This document shows positions 6,970-16,307 of a stretch of DNA of 46,325 nt, one piece after another; position 1 is the first letter of the stretch, and the number at the start of each line of letters is the position of its first letter. The notes beneath the pieces are model-generated. The model was not told the origin of the DNA and made no database searches. It saw only the letters and a list, made by a program, of their open reading frames with translations. The stretch is from Byssovorax sp. (GTDB taxonomy: Bacteria > Myxococcota_A > Polyangia > Polyangiales > Polyangiaceae), in assembly GCA_025362495.1 (NCBI GenBank), contig JANYGI010000096.1, forward strand, positions 1 to 46,325. The letters run 5' to 3'. Both the position numbers and the translations under genes were made by a program.

Positions 6970-9780
6970 TCAGCGATCGTCGTCGTCGCGCCCCCGCTCC
7001 CCGCGCTTGCGCGCTTCGAGCCGGGTCTGGACCTCGTTCTCGAGGCGCGGCGGCAACACCTGATACTGCTTCCCCGCCAGCCACCGCTCCACCTGCTCGT
7101 CGAGCCCTTGCTGCGCGTCGACCTCGCCGAGATCCCACGAGTCGGTGAGCCGCTTCTCGGCCGGGGTCGCCTCCATGCCGCAGGCGAGCGGGTGAGTCCG
7201 CTTCTCGCGGGTGTACGGCGTGTAATCGGGCGTCGAGCTGAAGGCGTCGAGCGGGAGGGCGGCGTCGGCCACCTCTCGATTGGGGTACGGTAAGGCCATC
7301 ACGTGCGCCAGCAGCTTGTGAATGCTGGAGACGTCGATGTGCGTATGGGACATGTACCCGCGCTTCACCCACGGAGAGGCCATCATCACCACCGTGCGGT
7401 GGTAGTCGACCGACTCCGATCCTTGCGCCGGATCGTCCTCGGTGACGATCACCAGCGAGCTCTGCCAGATCGGGCTGTGCGAGATGGCGTCGATCAGGAT
7501 CCCCGTGGCCTCGTCGTTGACGGCGAACATGGTCTGGGGCGAAGGGTTGCTGGGCGAGACGCCGAGGGTGTGATCGTTCGGCAGCGTCAGGTACACGACC
7601 GGGTTGATGTCGCAGACGACGCGGACGCGCCCCGCCACGTAGCAGGCCTTCTCGACGTCGGGATACGCGATGCTCTGCACGGGGCCGCCGGGATAGTGCG
7701 AGTCGATGGGGTTCGTCCCGGCCGGGGGGTTCCTGGGTAACCCGACGATCTCGCCGAGGATGTCGTAAGGCACGTTGTTGTTGCCGAGCCAGTCGAAGAG
7801 CGAGCCCTCGCCGGGGCGCCCCAGCTCGTTGACGCCGCCCGAGTCGGCGTCGGTGCGCAGGCTGCGGCCGTACCCCGTCACCGGCCATTCGCGCTCGTTG
7901 AAGTCGTCGGTGCGCCCGTGGGTCGTCCAGAGGTGGCCTTGCGTCGAGATGAAGGCCGGCGTGTAGAAGTTGTCCGAGGTCGCGAACGTCCTCGCCAGCT
8001 TGCGGAAGTTGGTCCAGATCGCGTCCATCTGCGGAGGCGGCATCAACGTGCCTTCGGGGTTGCCCTTCCCCGCAGCGAAGTCCCCGAGCAGAGCGTCGTA
8101 GCTCTTGTTTTCGCGGACGACGATGAACACGTGATCGATCACCGGAGAGCGCTTGCCGGTGTTGGTCGCGGGGATGGGGAAGTCGTCCACGCCGGGAGGA
8201 CAGGTGATCGTCGGGTAGCCCGGGCGCGCGCCGATACGGTTGTTGGCGAGCACCGTCTTGTCGCCGGCCACGAGATCGGCCGTCGTGGGCACGGGGACGC
8301 GCTGGAGGCCGCCGTGAAGGAGGTTGTAGTCGCCGTCGATCGAGGCGCCGGTCCCGCGGCCCATCAGGCTGCTGATCACCACCGCTCCGTCGGGCATGGC
8401 CACCACGCCCGAGGGCCACCACTGGGTCGGCAGGCGGCCGGCGGGCAGGATCGTCGGCGGATCCTTGGTCAGATCCACGTCGTAGGCCCCGACCGCGTTG
8501 ACGCCGGCCTGGGCCACGTAAAGGCGCTTCGCCACGGGATCGTAGGTGAGGCTCGACGGTTCGAGGCCCGGCAATCCCTCGCTCGGATCGACGGGGATGG
8601 ACTTCACCGTGCCAGCGACGCGATCGAGGAGAGAGAGCGTGTCGCCGAGATCGTTGCCGACCACCATCCAGCGGCCGTCGAGGAACGCCACGCCCTCGGG
8701 ATCCTTCTCGACCTGGAAGGTGCGGGCGATCTTCGGGGCCGCCGGGCTGGTCACGTCGACCTCGTTGACGACGTGATCCGCCCACTGAGGCACGTAGACG
8801 CGGCTCGTGGTGACGTCGCTCGGATCGGTGTAGATACCGTAGCTCTCGGGCTGCCCCAGCGTGACCTGCCCGAGGATCGCCCCGTACTTCGGCCCGCCCG
8901 CGGTGATGTCGGCGACGAGCAGGCGCTTGTCGCGGACGCCGGAGATGAAGAGTCGCTTCCCGTCCTGGCTCACCGCCACGCCGGAGACATAGACCTCGTC
9001 GCCGCCCTGCGTCTCGGGGGGGATCTCGATGGAACCCGGGTTGTCGCGGGTGAGCGCGCCGGTCGCGACGTCGAGCTTCAAGGCCTGGACATGCCCGAGC
9101 GAGGTGGCCACGAAGACCCGGTCCGGCGCCGAGAACGCGATACCCTGGTTGAGGGCCTCGGGGCTCTGGAAGTTGACTTGCCCCTTGATCGCGACCGCAG
9201 GCCCCTTGTCGATCAGGGTCACGTCGACGGCGCGGACGATGTGATCGCCGTACCCGGTGTCGACGGTGAGAACCAGAGTCGTCCCCGGCACGGCGACGAC
9301 GTTGCTGGTCATGCTGCGAGGATCGGTGAACTCGAGCTCGGCGCCGGCGGGCGTCATCCGGCGGCCGCCGGGCATCACCAGCACCTTCGGATCCCCGGGA
9401 TCGACGCCGGCGTACTTCAGCGCGTCGCCGGTCGGCGCGCTCGCCGTGCATTTCCCCGGCGTGGGCGCCGGGAAGGTGCCTGTGTACGCCGCGCAGGCGG
9501 CGAGGTGCGGTATCGATTTCCAGTCGCGCGCGCTCGGGCACTCGTACGGTGCCGTCGCCTCGGCGCACGGAGCGCCGCTGCAATCGTAGGCGCACGATGC
9601 CGGGGCGACGGCCAGATCGTAGGGATCGACGCCGGATCCGCCGGTCCCGCTCGACGACGACGACGCCCCCGACGTTGACCCCGTGGCCGCCGAGCCTCCA
9701 TCGCCGCCGCAGCCCGTGAACGGGAGCGCGAGGAGCGCGATCGAGGACGAGAGACCGAGGAGAAGTGTGGCTCTGCGCAT
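6970..9780 (-). CDS. Beta-propeller/phosphoesterase-family lipoprotein
   Basis: This 936-residue protein starts with a lipoprotein signal ending at FTGC and a Ser/Gly/Thr linker typical of polyangial surface lipoproteins. Residues of about 110-530 form YncE-like beta-propeller repeats, for example VSGVAVSQDGKRLFISG and LEPSSLTYDPVAKRLYVAQ. The C-terminal part is a phosphoesterase of the acid phosphatase/phospholipase C superfamily (alkaline-phosphatase fold). It shows VIDHVFIVVRENKSYDALLGD around E557, and later VIVTEDDP and SHTHIDVSSIHKLL. Such fusions are annotated as bifunctional YncE/alkaline phosphatase family proteins. The substrate is unknown; a phosphate ester outside the cytoplasm is likely. 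The gene converges on yceI and is divergent from holB. Confidence 0.85.
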   Translation of the reverse strand: MRRATLLLGLSSSIALLALPFTGCGGDGGSAATGSTSGASSSSSGTGGSGVDPYDLAVAPASCAYDCSGAPCAEATAPYECPSARDWKSIPHLAACAAYTGTFPAPTPGKCTASAPTGDALKYAGVDPGDPKVLVMPGGRRMTPAGAELEFTDPRSMTSNVVAVPGTTLVLTVDTGYGDHIVRAVDVTLIDKGPAVAIKGQVNFQSPEALNQGIAFSAPDRVFVATSLGHVQALKLDVATGALTRDNPGSIEIPPETQGGDEVYVSGVAVSQDGKRLFISGVRDKRLLVADITAGGPKYGAILGQVTLGQPESYGIYTDPSDVTTSRVYVPQWADHVVNEVDVTSPAAPKIARTFQVEKDPEGVAFLDGRWMVVGNDLGDTLSLLDRVAGTVKSIPVDPSEGLPGLEPSSLTYDPVAKRLYVAQAGVNAVGAYDVDLTKDPPTILPAGRLPTQWWPSGVVAMPDGAVVISSLMGRGTGASIDGDYNLLHGGLQRVPVPTTADLVAGDKTVLANNRIGARPGYPTITCPPGVDDFPIPATNTGKRSPVIDHVFIVVRENKSYDALLGDFAAGKGNPEGTLMPPPQMDAIWTNFRKLARTFATSDNFYTPAFISTQGHLWTTHGRTDDFNEREWPVTGYGRSLRTDADSGGVNELGRPGEGSLFDWLGNNNVPYDILGEIVGLPRNPPAGTNPIDSHYPGGPVQSIAYPDVEKACYVAGRVRVVCDINPVVYLTLPNDHTLGVSPSNPSPQTMFAVNDEATGILIDAISHSPIWQSSLVIVTEDDPAQGSESVDYHRTVVMMASPWVKRGYMSHTHIDVSSIHKLLAHVMALPYPNREVADAALPLDAFSSTPDYTPYTREKRTHPLACGMEATPAEKRLTDSWDLGEVDAQQGLDEQVERWLAGKQYQVLPPRLENEVQTRLEARKRGERGRDDDDR

Positions 9781-9860
9781 AGCAGCGCCGAATGTACCGG
9801 AAGACCGGATCGTCGGTGCAGGCTATCGCAGCTCCGGCGCGAGCATGCTACGCAGCCGCC

Positions 9861-10856
9861 GTGCCCTTCAATCACATCCGCGGGCAAGCGACGGCGGTGG
9901 CCACGCTGGAGACGGCTCTCCGCGGCAATCGCGTCCACCACGCGTACCGCTTCGAGGGCTCCGACGGCACGGGCAAAGAGCTCGCGGCCTTCGCGCTGGC
10001 GCAGGCTCTGGTGTGCAACGCGGGCGACGTGCTCGGCTGCGGCCGCTGCGACGCCTGCCGCCGCGCGGTGACGTTCTCGGACGAGCGCCCGCGCTCGCCG
10101 CACCACCCCGACGTGATGATCATCGAGCGCGCGTTCTACCCGCCGGAGACGTTCACCCCGCCGAAGAACGAGACGCAGCAGATCTCGATCGAGCAGATCC
10201 GGACGATCGTGCTCGCCCACGCGGCCTACCCCGCGCACGAAGGGCGGGCGCGCGTGTTCATCGTCCGCCGCGCGGAAGAGCTGAGCATCGGCGCCGCCAA
10301 CGCGCTCCTGAAGACGCTGGAAGAGCCGCGCAACGGCACGCACTTCATCCTGCTGACCGCGCGGCCCGATCGCCTGCTCAACACCATCCGATCGCGGACG
10401 CTGCCGGTGCGCTTCGCCCCGCTGCCCGACGAGGTGGTGCGCTCCGTCCTCCGCGCCCGCGGCATCCCGGAAGAGCGCCACGATCTCGCCGTCGAGCTCG
10501 CCGCGGGCAGCGCCTCGCTCGCGCTCGAGCTGGTCGACGAGGAGCGCACCGTGGCCCGCGACGCCTTCGTCTCCGAGGCGCTCGCCGCCGTGAGCGCGCC
10601 CAACCTCGGCGCCGCCGTCGCGTTCGGCGAGTCGCGCGAAAAGGACAAGGATCAGCTCAAGGACGATCTGCGCGCCCTCGCCGCCTCGCTGGCGCGCGAG
10701 GCGCGGCAGTGCGTCGACACGGCCCCTCGGCAGGCGGGCGTGGCCGCGAAGCGCTACGAGGCCGTGGCCAGGGCCGTGGTGAACCTGGATCGCAACGCGT
10801 CGGTGCCGCTGACGATGATCGCGATGATCCAGGACATGCGCGAGACGCTGCGATAG
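9861..10856 (+). CDS. holB: DNA polymerase III subunit delta'
   Basis: Delta' is part of the clamp loader that opens the sliding clamp on DNA. The GTG at 9861 gives a protein of 331 residues beginning with PFNHIRGQ, the normal start of the AAA+ domain; the upstream ATG at 9792 would add a meaningless extension. Seen are a P-loop GSDGTGKE (K39), a cysteine cluster CxxCxxC after a further Cys that should bind zinc, the ISIEQIR segment, and the AANALLKTLEEPRNGTHFIL-type motif shared by DnaX and HolB. Unlike many delta' proteins it keeps an intact P-loop lysine. Some family members are named DnaX-like, but length and start fit delta'. Confidence 0.88.
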   Translation: MPFNHIRGQATAVATLETALRGNRVHHAYRFEGSDGTGKELAAFALAQALVCNAGDVLGCGRCDACRRAVTFSDERPRSPHHPDVMIIERAFYPPETFTPPKNETQQISIEQIRTIVLAHAAYPAHEGRARVFIVRRAEELSIGAANALLKTLEEPRNGTHFILLTARPDRLLNTIRSRTLPVRFAPLPDEVVRSVLRARGIPEERHDLAVELAAGSASLALELVDEERTVARDAFVSEALAAVSAPNLGAAVAFGESREKDKDQLKDDLRALAASLAREARQCVDTAPRQAGVAAKRYEAVARAVVNLDRNASVPLTMIAMIQDMRETLR

Positions 10857-10873
10857 GCGCGCGGCCGCAAGGG

Positions 10874-10979
10874 TGTCCCGGAAGGGCGCCCCGCTGCGCC
10901 AGAAGGTCGCCCCCCTTGTCCCAGAAGCGCGACCCGCCGCGCCAGAAGGCCGCCCCGCCGCGCCAAGGGCACGTCCCGA
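10874..10979. repeat. Array of five degenerate 21-bp direct repeats
   Basis: Five units of 21 bp start at 10874, 10895, 10917, 10938 and 10959, with one extra T at 10916. They share a core of the type CGCCAGAAGGYCGCCCCGC. The array fills the gap between holB and the kinase remnant. The period is a multiple of three and the + strand frame is open, but no plausible start or protein supports coding. It could affect transcript ends of both converging genes. Confidence 0.6.
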
Positions 10980-10980
10980 C

Positions 10981-12045
10981 TCAGTAAATGCCTTCGTGCT
11001 TCTTCGCCGTGGGAGGCGGGGGCGCTACGACGGGAGGCGGTCGCGTCGAGGGAGGCCGCGGAGCGCTGGTGGCGACGGTGCCTCTGGCGCTCACGAGAGG
11101 CGCTGGGCGGGGCGCCGCTGGCAAAGCGCTCTCCACCGTGACCACGGCGTCCACCGTGGGATCGGGGACGACGCTGGGCGCCGCCGCGACGCTGGCCGCG
11201 CTCGACGGCGCCGGCTGCGCGATCTGGCTCCGGCCCGGCTCGGTGGCCTTCTGCTCCGATCGATCGCGGAGGGCGAAGAACGCCCCGGCGCCGCCGAGGC
11301 CGAGCAAACCCACCACGAGCGCCAGAGTCACCACGGGACCGATTGGCCCGCTCGCCGCTCGCGCGGGGCTCCCCGGCAGCGGCGGGAGAGAGGATATCGC
11401 CGCCGCGTTGCCCGTCCACGCCGTGGGGTAAGTGACCGCGCTGAGATCGCCGGGGCGCGGTGGCATGGACGAGAGCGGCGCCAGCGGGAGCTGGGCCGAG
11501 GCCGAGGCGAAGCTCGGCGTGTTCATCGCCCCTGCGAAGCCCGGCGCGACGAGGGCGGCGCCCGGCTCGGACAGGGGCTCTGCCAGACTTACGGTGCGAT
11601 TGACTGGCTTGAAGACCGGCGAGATTGACGCCGACGGCAGCGGCGTTTCGGGGGCGGGCAGCAGCGTGGTATCGAGCGCGAGGCGCAGCGCCTCGACCAG
11701 CTCTTTCATGCTCTGGAAGCGCTGCTCCGGCTCTCGCGCCATGGCCCGCGTCCACCAGGCGTCGAAGCCCGGCGGGACCGGCGCCACCATCGAGGGCACG
11801 GGCAGCGGATCGACCATGATCTTCATCAGCAGATCGCCCAGCACCTCGGCCCTGAAGGGGAGCTGGCCAGTCAGGCACCGATAGGCAATCACGCCGACGG
11901 CCCAGAGATCCGAGCGGTGGTCGAGGTTTGTGTTCCCGCGCCCCTGCTCCGGGCTCATGTAGCTGGGAGTCCCCAGCATCTCTCCCGTGATGGTGTTCGG
12001 ATCGACGCCCGGACTGACGTCCTTGGCGACGCGCGCGAGGCTCGA
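10981..12045 (-). pseudogene. 5'-truncated Ser/Thr protein kinase gene
   Basis: Reading from the 3' end, the frame encodes the second half of a Hanks-type kinase: LGTPSYMSPEQ, DHRSDLWAVGVIAYRCLTGQLPF and EPEQRFQSMKEL, then a Pro/Ser-rich linker, one membrane helix (LALVVGLLGLGGAGAFFAL) and an Ala/Pro tail. It closely resembles the intact kinase at 21953. The first ATG, at 11979, lies in the activation loop. Kinase-like residues (LARVAKDVSPG..TGE) continue upstream of it to about 12045, so homology runs past any possible start. The P-loop, catalytic Lys, HRD and DFG are absent, and the neighbouring gene occupies the place where they should be. A deletion between about 12040 and 12082 removed the N-lobe. 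Any product would not be a kinase. Confidence 0.75.
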
Positions 12046-12082
12046 GCGTCGTCGGGAGGGCCGGGGGTGTCGAGTGTGCGCG

Positions 12083-12832
12083 CTAGCCCTCGCCCAGCCG
12101 ATCGTAGCGATCCTCGTCGAGCTTGCGGCCCTGCCAGGCGTACACGCGGCCCTCGCTCACGAGCACCACGGCGACCTCGGCCGGGCCACCGTCGTAGACA
12201 CCCCAGATGGCCTCTTCGCCGATCGAGGGCGCGCCCTGCCCCAGGCGCTCGATCGTGACTGGCAATCTCGCCTTGCGGCGGAACGCGATGCCCGCGAGCT
12301 CGATCGTGGCGGGCGGCTCGTCGGTGGCGTCGAGCTCGGCCGGGTCCATCCAGAAGATCTCCTTGCGCGGCGCCGCGAACGCCGCGACGGCCGAGAGCTT
12401 CGCGCCCTCGGGAGCGAGGAACAGCGCCGAGATCACCCGCCCTTGCTCCCGCGCGACGAGCGCCCCCGCGAGCCAGCGCTCTTCGTGGTGATCCGAGACC
12501 ACGTCGCCAAGCGAGAGCGGGAGGCCGGCGAAGATCTTCTTCGTCTTCTCTTCCGGCGTCTCCGGCTTCTCCGGCTTCGACGCGCCCTTGCCGCCCGACT
12601 TCGGAATCGCCTTCACCGCGGCGGTCTTCTTCGGCTCCGGCGGGGGCTTGCCGTACTCGTCCTTCTCGTCTTCCTCGCGCTCGATCTCGTGCTCGTCCTT
12701 GTTCTTGCGGTCGAGCTCGTCTTTCCGCTTCGGCGGCAGCGCGTCGGGCTCGTCGCCCTTCTTGCGGGCGGCGAAGTAGCCCATCGACCCCGCCACGGCG
12801 GCGGTCACAGCCAGGATCAAGGTGAAGCTCAT
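12083..12832 (-). CDS. Unknown membrane-anchored protein with a charged linker
   Basis: The start at 12832 gives 249 residues and overlaps the thiE stop by four bases (ATGA), so translation is probably coupled to thiE. Residues 1-20 form one membrane helix (LILAVTAAVAGSMGYFAA). About 75 strongly charged Lys/Glu/Asp/Pro residues follow. The remaining 150 residues look like a globular beta-rich domain beginning LPLSLGDVV and ending with GVYDGG and VYAWQGRKL. The globular part faintly resembles DUF4178-type domains, but I would not assign it. The low-complexity linker suggests the domain is held away from the inner membrane on the cytoplasmic side. It ends next to the kinase deletion scar, yet its own 3' end appears whole. 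Confidence 0.65.
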   Translation of the reverse strand: MSFTLILAVTAAVAGSMGYFAARKKGDEPDALPPKRKDELDRKNKDEHEIEREEDEKDEYGKPPPEPKKTAAVKAIPKSGGKGASKPEKPETPEEKTKKIFAGLPLSLGDVVSDHHEERWLAGALVAREQGRVISALFLAPEGAKLSAVAAFAAPRKEIFWMDPAELDATDEPPATIELAGIAFRRKARLPVTIERLGQGAPSIGEEAIWGVYDGGPAEVAVVLVSEGRVYAWQGRKLDEDRYDRLGEG

Positions 12833-13482
12833 CGTCGTTCTCGTTCTCCCAGGATCGTCGCGTGGAGCGCGCGGGCGCGCTCTTCCACCGCAGAGAGGCC
12901 GGCCTCGGGCAGCAGCGCGCCGATCACCGCGACGGCGTCGACCAGGGCTCCAACCGCGGCCGCCGTCTCCAGCGTGATGCCACCGATCGCGACGATCGGC
13001 AGCCCCGGTCGCGCGGCGCGGGCGCACCCGACGAGCTCACGCAGGCCTTCGATCCCCACCACCGGCGAGGGGTTGTCCTTGCTCGCCGTCGCGAAGATCG
13101 GCCCCACGGCGAGGTAATCCGGCGCCTCGGCGGCGGCCTGCTCGACCTGGGCCGCGTCGTGGGTCGAGAGGCCGACGCGCAGCCGCGGAAAGGCCGAACG
13201 GATCAGCGCGACGGGCAGATCGTCCTGGCCGACGTGGACGCCGTCGCACCCCGCGAGGAGCGCGAGATCCGGGCGATCGTTGGCGAAGAACGGCACGCCC
13301 GCGGCGGCCGCGAGGGGCGCTATCGCCCGCAGCAACGCCAGGGTTTCGCGCGCGTGCCCGCGCTTGTCGCGGAGCTGGATCGCCGCGGGGCGCGCGGCGA
13401 GCACGCGCTCGGCGAAGGGCACGGGCGGAACCCCGCGGCGGGCCAGCGCTTCGATGTCGACGATGGCGTAAAGGCCGCGCAT
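12829..13482 (-). CDS. thiE: Thiamine phosphate synthase
   Basis: ThiE joins the thiazole phosphate and the pyrimidine pyrophosphate to make thiamine phosphate. The 217-residue protein is a complete TIM barrel of normal length. It shows the pyrophosphate and Mg-binding motifs QLRDKRG, FFANDRPDLAL, DGVHVGQDDLP and GLSTHDAAQV. These are followed by YLAVGPIFATASKDN, and then VAIGGIT near the phosphate site. No other thiamine gene is adjacent. The downstream partner overlapping its stop codon is an unknown membrane-anchored protein, not a thi gene. A shorter TenI-like role is unlikely because the synthase motifs are all present. Confidence 0.92.
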   Translation of the reverse strand: MRGLYAIVDIEALARRGVPPVPFAERVLAARPAAIQLRDKRGHARETLALLRAIAPLAAAAGVPFFANDRPDLALLAGCDGVHVGQDDLPVALIRSAFPRLRVGLSTHDAAQVEQAAAEAPDYLAVGPIFATASKDNPSPVVGIEGLRELVGCARAARPGLPIVAIGGITLETAAAVGALVDAVAVIGALLPEAGLSAVEERARALHATILGERERR

Positions 13483-13613
13483 CCAGGTTCGTCGCGCACG
13501 CTAGGAGCGCGGCCCGCGAAATGAAAGCTCGGAGTCCGGTGGGATCCGTCAGCTCGCTGCATGCGCAACAAAGCTGAAGCGTCCACCCGCCAGCCGCGGT
13601 AAGCGTTGCCCCA

Positions 13614-15029
13614 ATGCGCACGCGTGGATCCTCTTTGATCGGCGTCCTCGTCGCTACGCTGCTCCCGGCGTCGGCGTTCGCCGTCGATCCGCCGAAGTCT
13701 CCGCCCGTCGAGGCGCCCGCCGCCGCGTCGCCGCCCGCGGTGGTCGCCGCGCCGGTGAAGGCCGCTCCGCCGAAGATCGCCGCGCCGAAGCCGGCCGCGC
13801 CGCCCGAGGCCGATCCGCTGCCCCTGCCCGCGGTGCGCGCCTGGATGGTGGCGACAGCGCCGCAAGGCCCGTGGACGTTCCGCCTCGACAACGAGAGCGA
13901 TAAACCCCTTCGCATCCCCGCCGACGTGCGCCTGCTCCGCTTCGAGATCGAGTCCGAGCCGTACGTGATGCCGACGGAGCCCGTCGATCCGAAGCCGAGA
14001 AAGTGGGCAAAGCCGAAGCACGTGGCGAAGGCGACGACGTGCAAGCTGCCGGCTCCGCTCCGCCCCGACGGCTTCCCCGACGCGAGCTCGCTGCTCCTCC
14101 GCCCGGGCGAGTCGTACGTCGAGTCCTTCGATCCGCGGCTCTTCTGCTTCGGCAAAGACGCGGCGGCGCGGCTCGTGGGCGGCGCCGTGGTGCACGCGTA
14201 CTTCGGCTGGGAAGCGACGAAGCAGCCGGCCTGGTCGAAGAAGAAGGCGCCCGACGGCGGCCCGTTCGTCGTCGAGAGCACGGTGTTCCCGCCCGACACG
14301 ATGTCCCTGCGCGAGCTCACCGCGCCGACGATGCTGCTGCATTTCAATCGCACGCCGCGGCTCTCGGCGGCGGCGCCGCCCGACGTGATCGAGCCCGCCC
14401 GGCCGCCGGGCGACGCGACGGAGCCCGACGCGAAGACCACGCCGGATCCGAAGGCGAGCGATCCGAAGAAGGCCGATCCGAAGGCGCCCGACGCCGCGAC
14501 CGAGGCGCCGCCTCCGCCGCCGGTCGTCGACGAGAACGCACCGCGCTTCGAGCTCACCACCACGCCCTTCGTCGATGCGTCGTCGACGAGCCGCGCCGCC
14601 GTCACGCTCACCGCGACCAACGTCGGCCACCGCCCGATGCTGGTCGCGATCCACTCTCGGATGATCGGCTTCCGCATCGACGGGCCCGACGGCGTGCTCC
14701 GCTGCAGCTCGATGCCGGCGACGCACGGGATCCCGCGCGAGCTGTTCCGCACGCTCAAGCCCGGCGCCGCGACGACGATGACGCTCCTGCTCGGCGAGGG
14801 CTGCACCCGCGACGCGTTCCGCCGCCCCGGCCTCTACCGCGTGCACGCGACGCTCAACGCCAACGAGTCGGGCTCCGAGCTCGGGCTCGCCGCGTTCACC
14901 GGCAAGGCCCGTGCGAATGAGCCCTCGCTGGTGCGCGTGCTCTCCGGGCCCGATCCGTTCTACGCCGTGGCGCCGCGCGCGTTCCCGACGCCGAAGCCGC
15001 TCCCGTCTTCCGACGACGGCGACGAGTAG
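13614..15029 (+). CDS. Unknown secreted protein with two beta-rich domains
   Basis: The 471-residue protein has a signal peptide with a likely cleavage after ASAFA, then a Pro/Ala/Lys-rich stretch of about 45 residues. The first domain (about 75-260) begins FRLDNESDKPLRIPADVRLLRFEI and includes paired cysteines. A second Pro/Lys/Asp linker, with repeated DPKxxDPKK units, leads to another domain (about 300-440) beginning VTLTATNVGHRPMLVAIHSRMIGFRIDG. The two domains look related to each other and resemble Ig-like or DUF-type periplasmic beta-sandwiches. The gene is divergent from thiE and lies 44 bp before the MFS transporter gene. The function is unknown. Confidence 0.65.
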   Translation: MRTRGSSLIGVLVATLLPASAFAVDPPKSPPVEAPAAASPPAVVAAPVKAAPPKIAAPKPAAPPEADPLPLPAVRAWMVATAPQGPWTFRLDNESDKPLRIPADVRLLRFEIESEPYVMPTEPVDPKPRKWAKPKHVAKATTCKLPAPLRPDGFPDASSLLLRPGESYVESFDPRLFCFGKDAAARLVGGAVVHAYFGWEATKQPAWSKKKAPDGGPFVVESTVFPPDTMSLRELTAPTMLLHFNRTPRLSAAAPPDVIEPARPPGDATEPDAKTTPDPKASDPKKADPKAPDAATEAPPPPPVVDENAPRFELTTTPFVDASSTSRAAVTLTATNVGHRPMLVAIHSRMIGFRIDGPDGVLRCSSMPATHGIPRELFRTLKPGAATTMTLLLGEGCTRDAFRRPGLYRVHATLNANESGSELGLAAFTGKARANEPSLVRVLSGPDPFYAVAPRAFPTPKPLPSSDDGDE

Positions 15030-15073
15030 CCGCCGCGCGCGATCGCGCCCCACGCCCCCCATCGCGAGGACCC

Positions 15074-16297
15074 ATGAGCAACGCCGGCGCCGCTCCGCGC
15101 ATCCGCCTCGCCGTCCTCGTGGCCGCGCTCGGCTACTTCGTCGACATCTACGATCTCCTGCTCTTCAACATCATCCGCCTCACCAGCCTGAAATCGCTGG
15201 GCGTGACGGGCGACGAGGCGCTGAAGCAGGGGCTCTTCCTGCTCAACATGCAGATGACGGGGATGCTCCTCGGCGGCATCTTCTGGGGCGTCCTCGCCGA
15301 CAAGCGCGGCCGCCTCTCGGTGCTCTTCGGATCGATCCTCATCTACTCGATCGCCAACGTCCTGAATGGCTTCGTCACCAGCGTGCCCATGTACGCGGCG
15401 CTCCGCCTCGTCGCGGGGATCGGCCTCGCGGGCGAGCTCGGCGCGGGGATCACGCTGGTGAGCGAGAGCATGCCCAGGGACGCGCGCGGCTACGGCACGA
15501 TGATCGTGGCCACGATTGGCATCCTCGGCGCCGTCGTCGCGGCCCTCGTCGGCGATCTGTTCTCGTGGCGCACGGCGTACTTCATCGGCGGCGGCCTCGG
15601 CTTCGCGCTCCTGCTCCTCCGCGTCGGTGTGTTCGAGTCGGGCATGTTCGAGAAGCTGAAGCAGCAGGGCGTGGCCCGCGGCAGCTTCCTCAAGCTCTTC
15701 TCCACCTGGTCCCGCGCGCGGCGCTACCTCGGCGTGATCGTCGTCGGCCTCCCGGTCTGGTACGTCGTGGCGATCCTCATCGGCCTCTCGCCCGAGATCG
15801 GCCGCGCGATGGGCATGACGGTTCCCCCCGCGCCCGGCCGCGCCGTGATGTTCTGTTACATCGGCCTCGCCGTCGGCGACTTCGCCAGCGGCGCGCTCAG
15901 CCAGGTCCTCAAATCGCGCAAGCGCGCGCTCACGGCGTTCCTGCTGCTCTGCGTGCTCTTCGTCGGCGCGTATTTCCTCGTCGCCGGCCAATCGCTCTTC
16001 ACGTTCTATGCGATCTGCGTTTGCCTCGGCTTCTCGGCCGGGTACTGGGCAGTCTTCATCACCGTCGCTTCGGAGCAGTTCGGCACCAACCTCCGCGGCA
16101 CCGCGACGACGACGGCGCCGAACTTCGTGCGCGGCGCCGTCGTGCCGATGTCGCTGCTGTTCCAGGCGCTGAAGCCGCTCCTCGGCGTCCTCGGCAGCGC
16201 CGGCGCGGTGGGCGTACTCGCGCTCTCGCTCTCGTTCCTCGCGCTCCGCGGGCTCGACGAGACCTACGGCAAAGACCTCGACTTCCAGGAAGAGTGA
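15074..16297 (+). CDS. MFS transporter
   Basis: This 407-residue inner-membrane protein has about 12 hydrophobic segments. It contains the MFS loop 2-3 signature region GGIFWGVLADKRGRLSVL and the GLAGELGAGITLVSESMPRDARGYG segment, typical of the metabolite:H+ symporter branch (sugar, aromatic acid and dicarboxylate transporters). An acidic pair, DIYDLL, lies in the first helix, where this branch carries a conserved charged residue. The substrate cannot be read from the sequence. The next gene begins 10 bp downstream, so co-transcription with the cupredoxin-like protein is likely. No metabolic enzymes that would hint at the substrate are adjacent. Confidence 0.88.
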   Translation: MSNAGAAPRIRLAVLVAALGYFVDIYDLLLFNIIRLTSLKSLGVTGDEALKQGLFLLNMQMTGMLLGGIFWGVLADKRGRLSVLFGSILIYSIANVLNGFVTSVPMYAALRLVAGIGLAGELGAGITLVSESMPRDARGYGTMIVATIGILGAVVAALVGDLFSWRTAYFIGGGLGFALLLLRVGVFESGMFEKLKQQGVARGSFLKLFSTWSRARRYLGVIVVGLPVWYVVAILIGLSPEIGRAMGMTVPPAPGRAVMFCYIGLAVGDFASGALSQVLKSRKRALTAFLLLCVLFVGAYFLVAGQSLFTFYAICVCLGFSAGYWAVFITVASEQFGTNLRGTATTTAPNFVRGAVVPMSLLFQALKPLLGVLGSAGAVGVLALSLSFLALRGLDETYGKDLDFQEE

Positions 16298-16307
16298 GCC
16301 CGAGCTC

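Noticed and set aside
9792-9860. Upstream ATG start for holB at 9792
   Set aside because: It adds 23 residues with no counterpart in delta' proteins; GTG 9861 starts exactly at the conserved domain.
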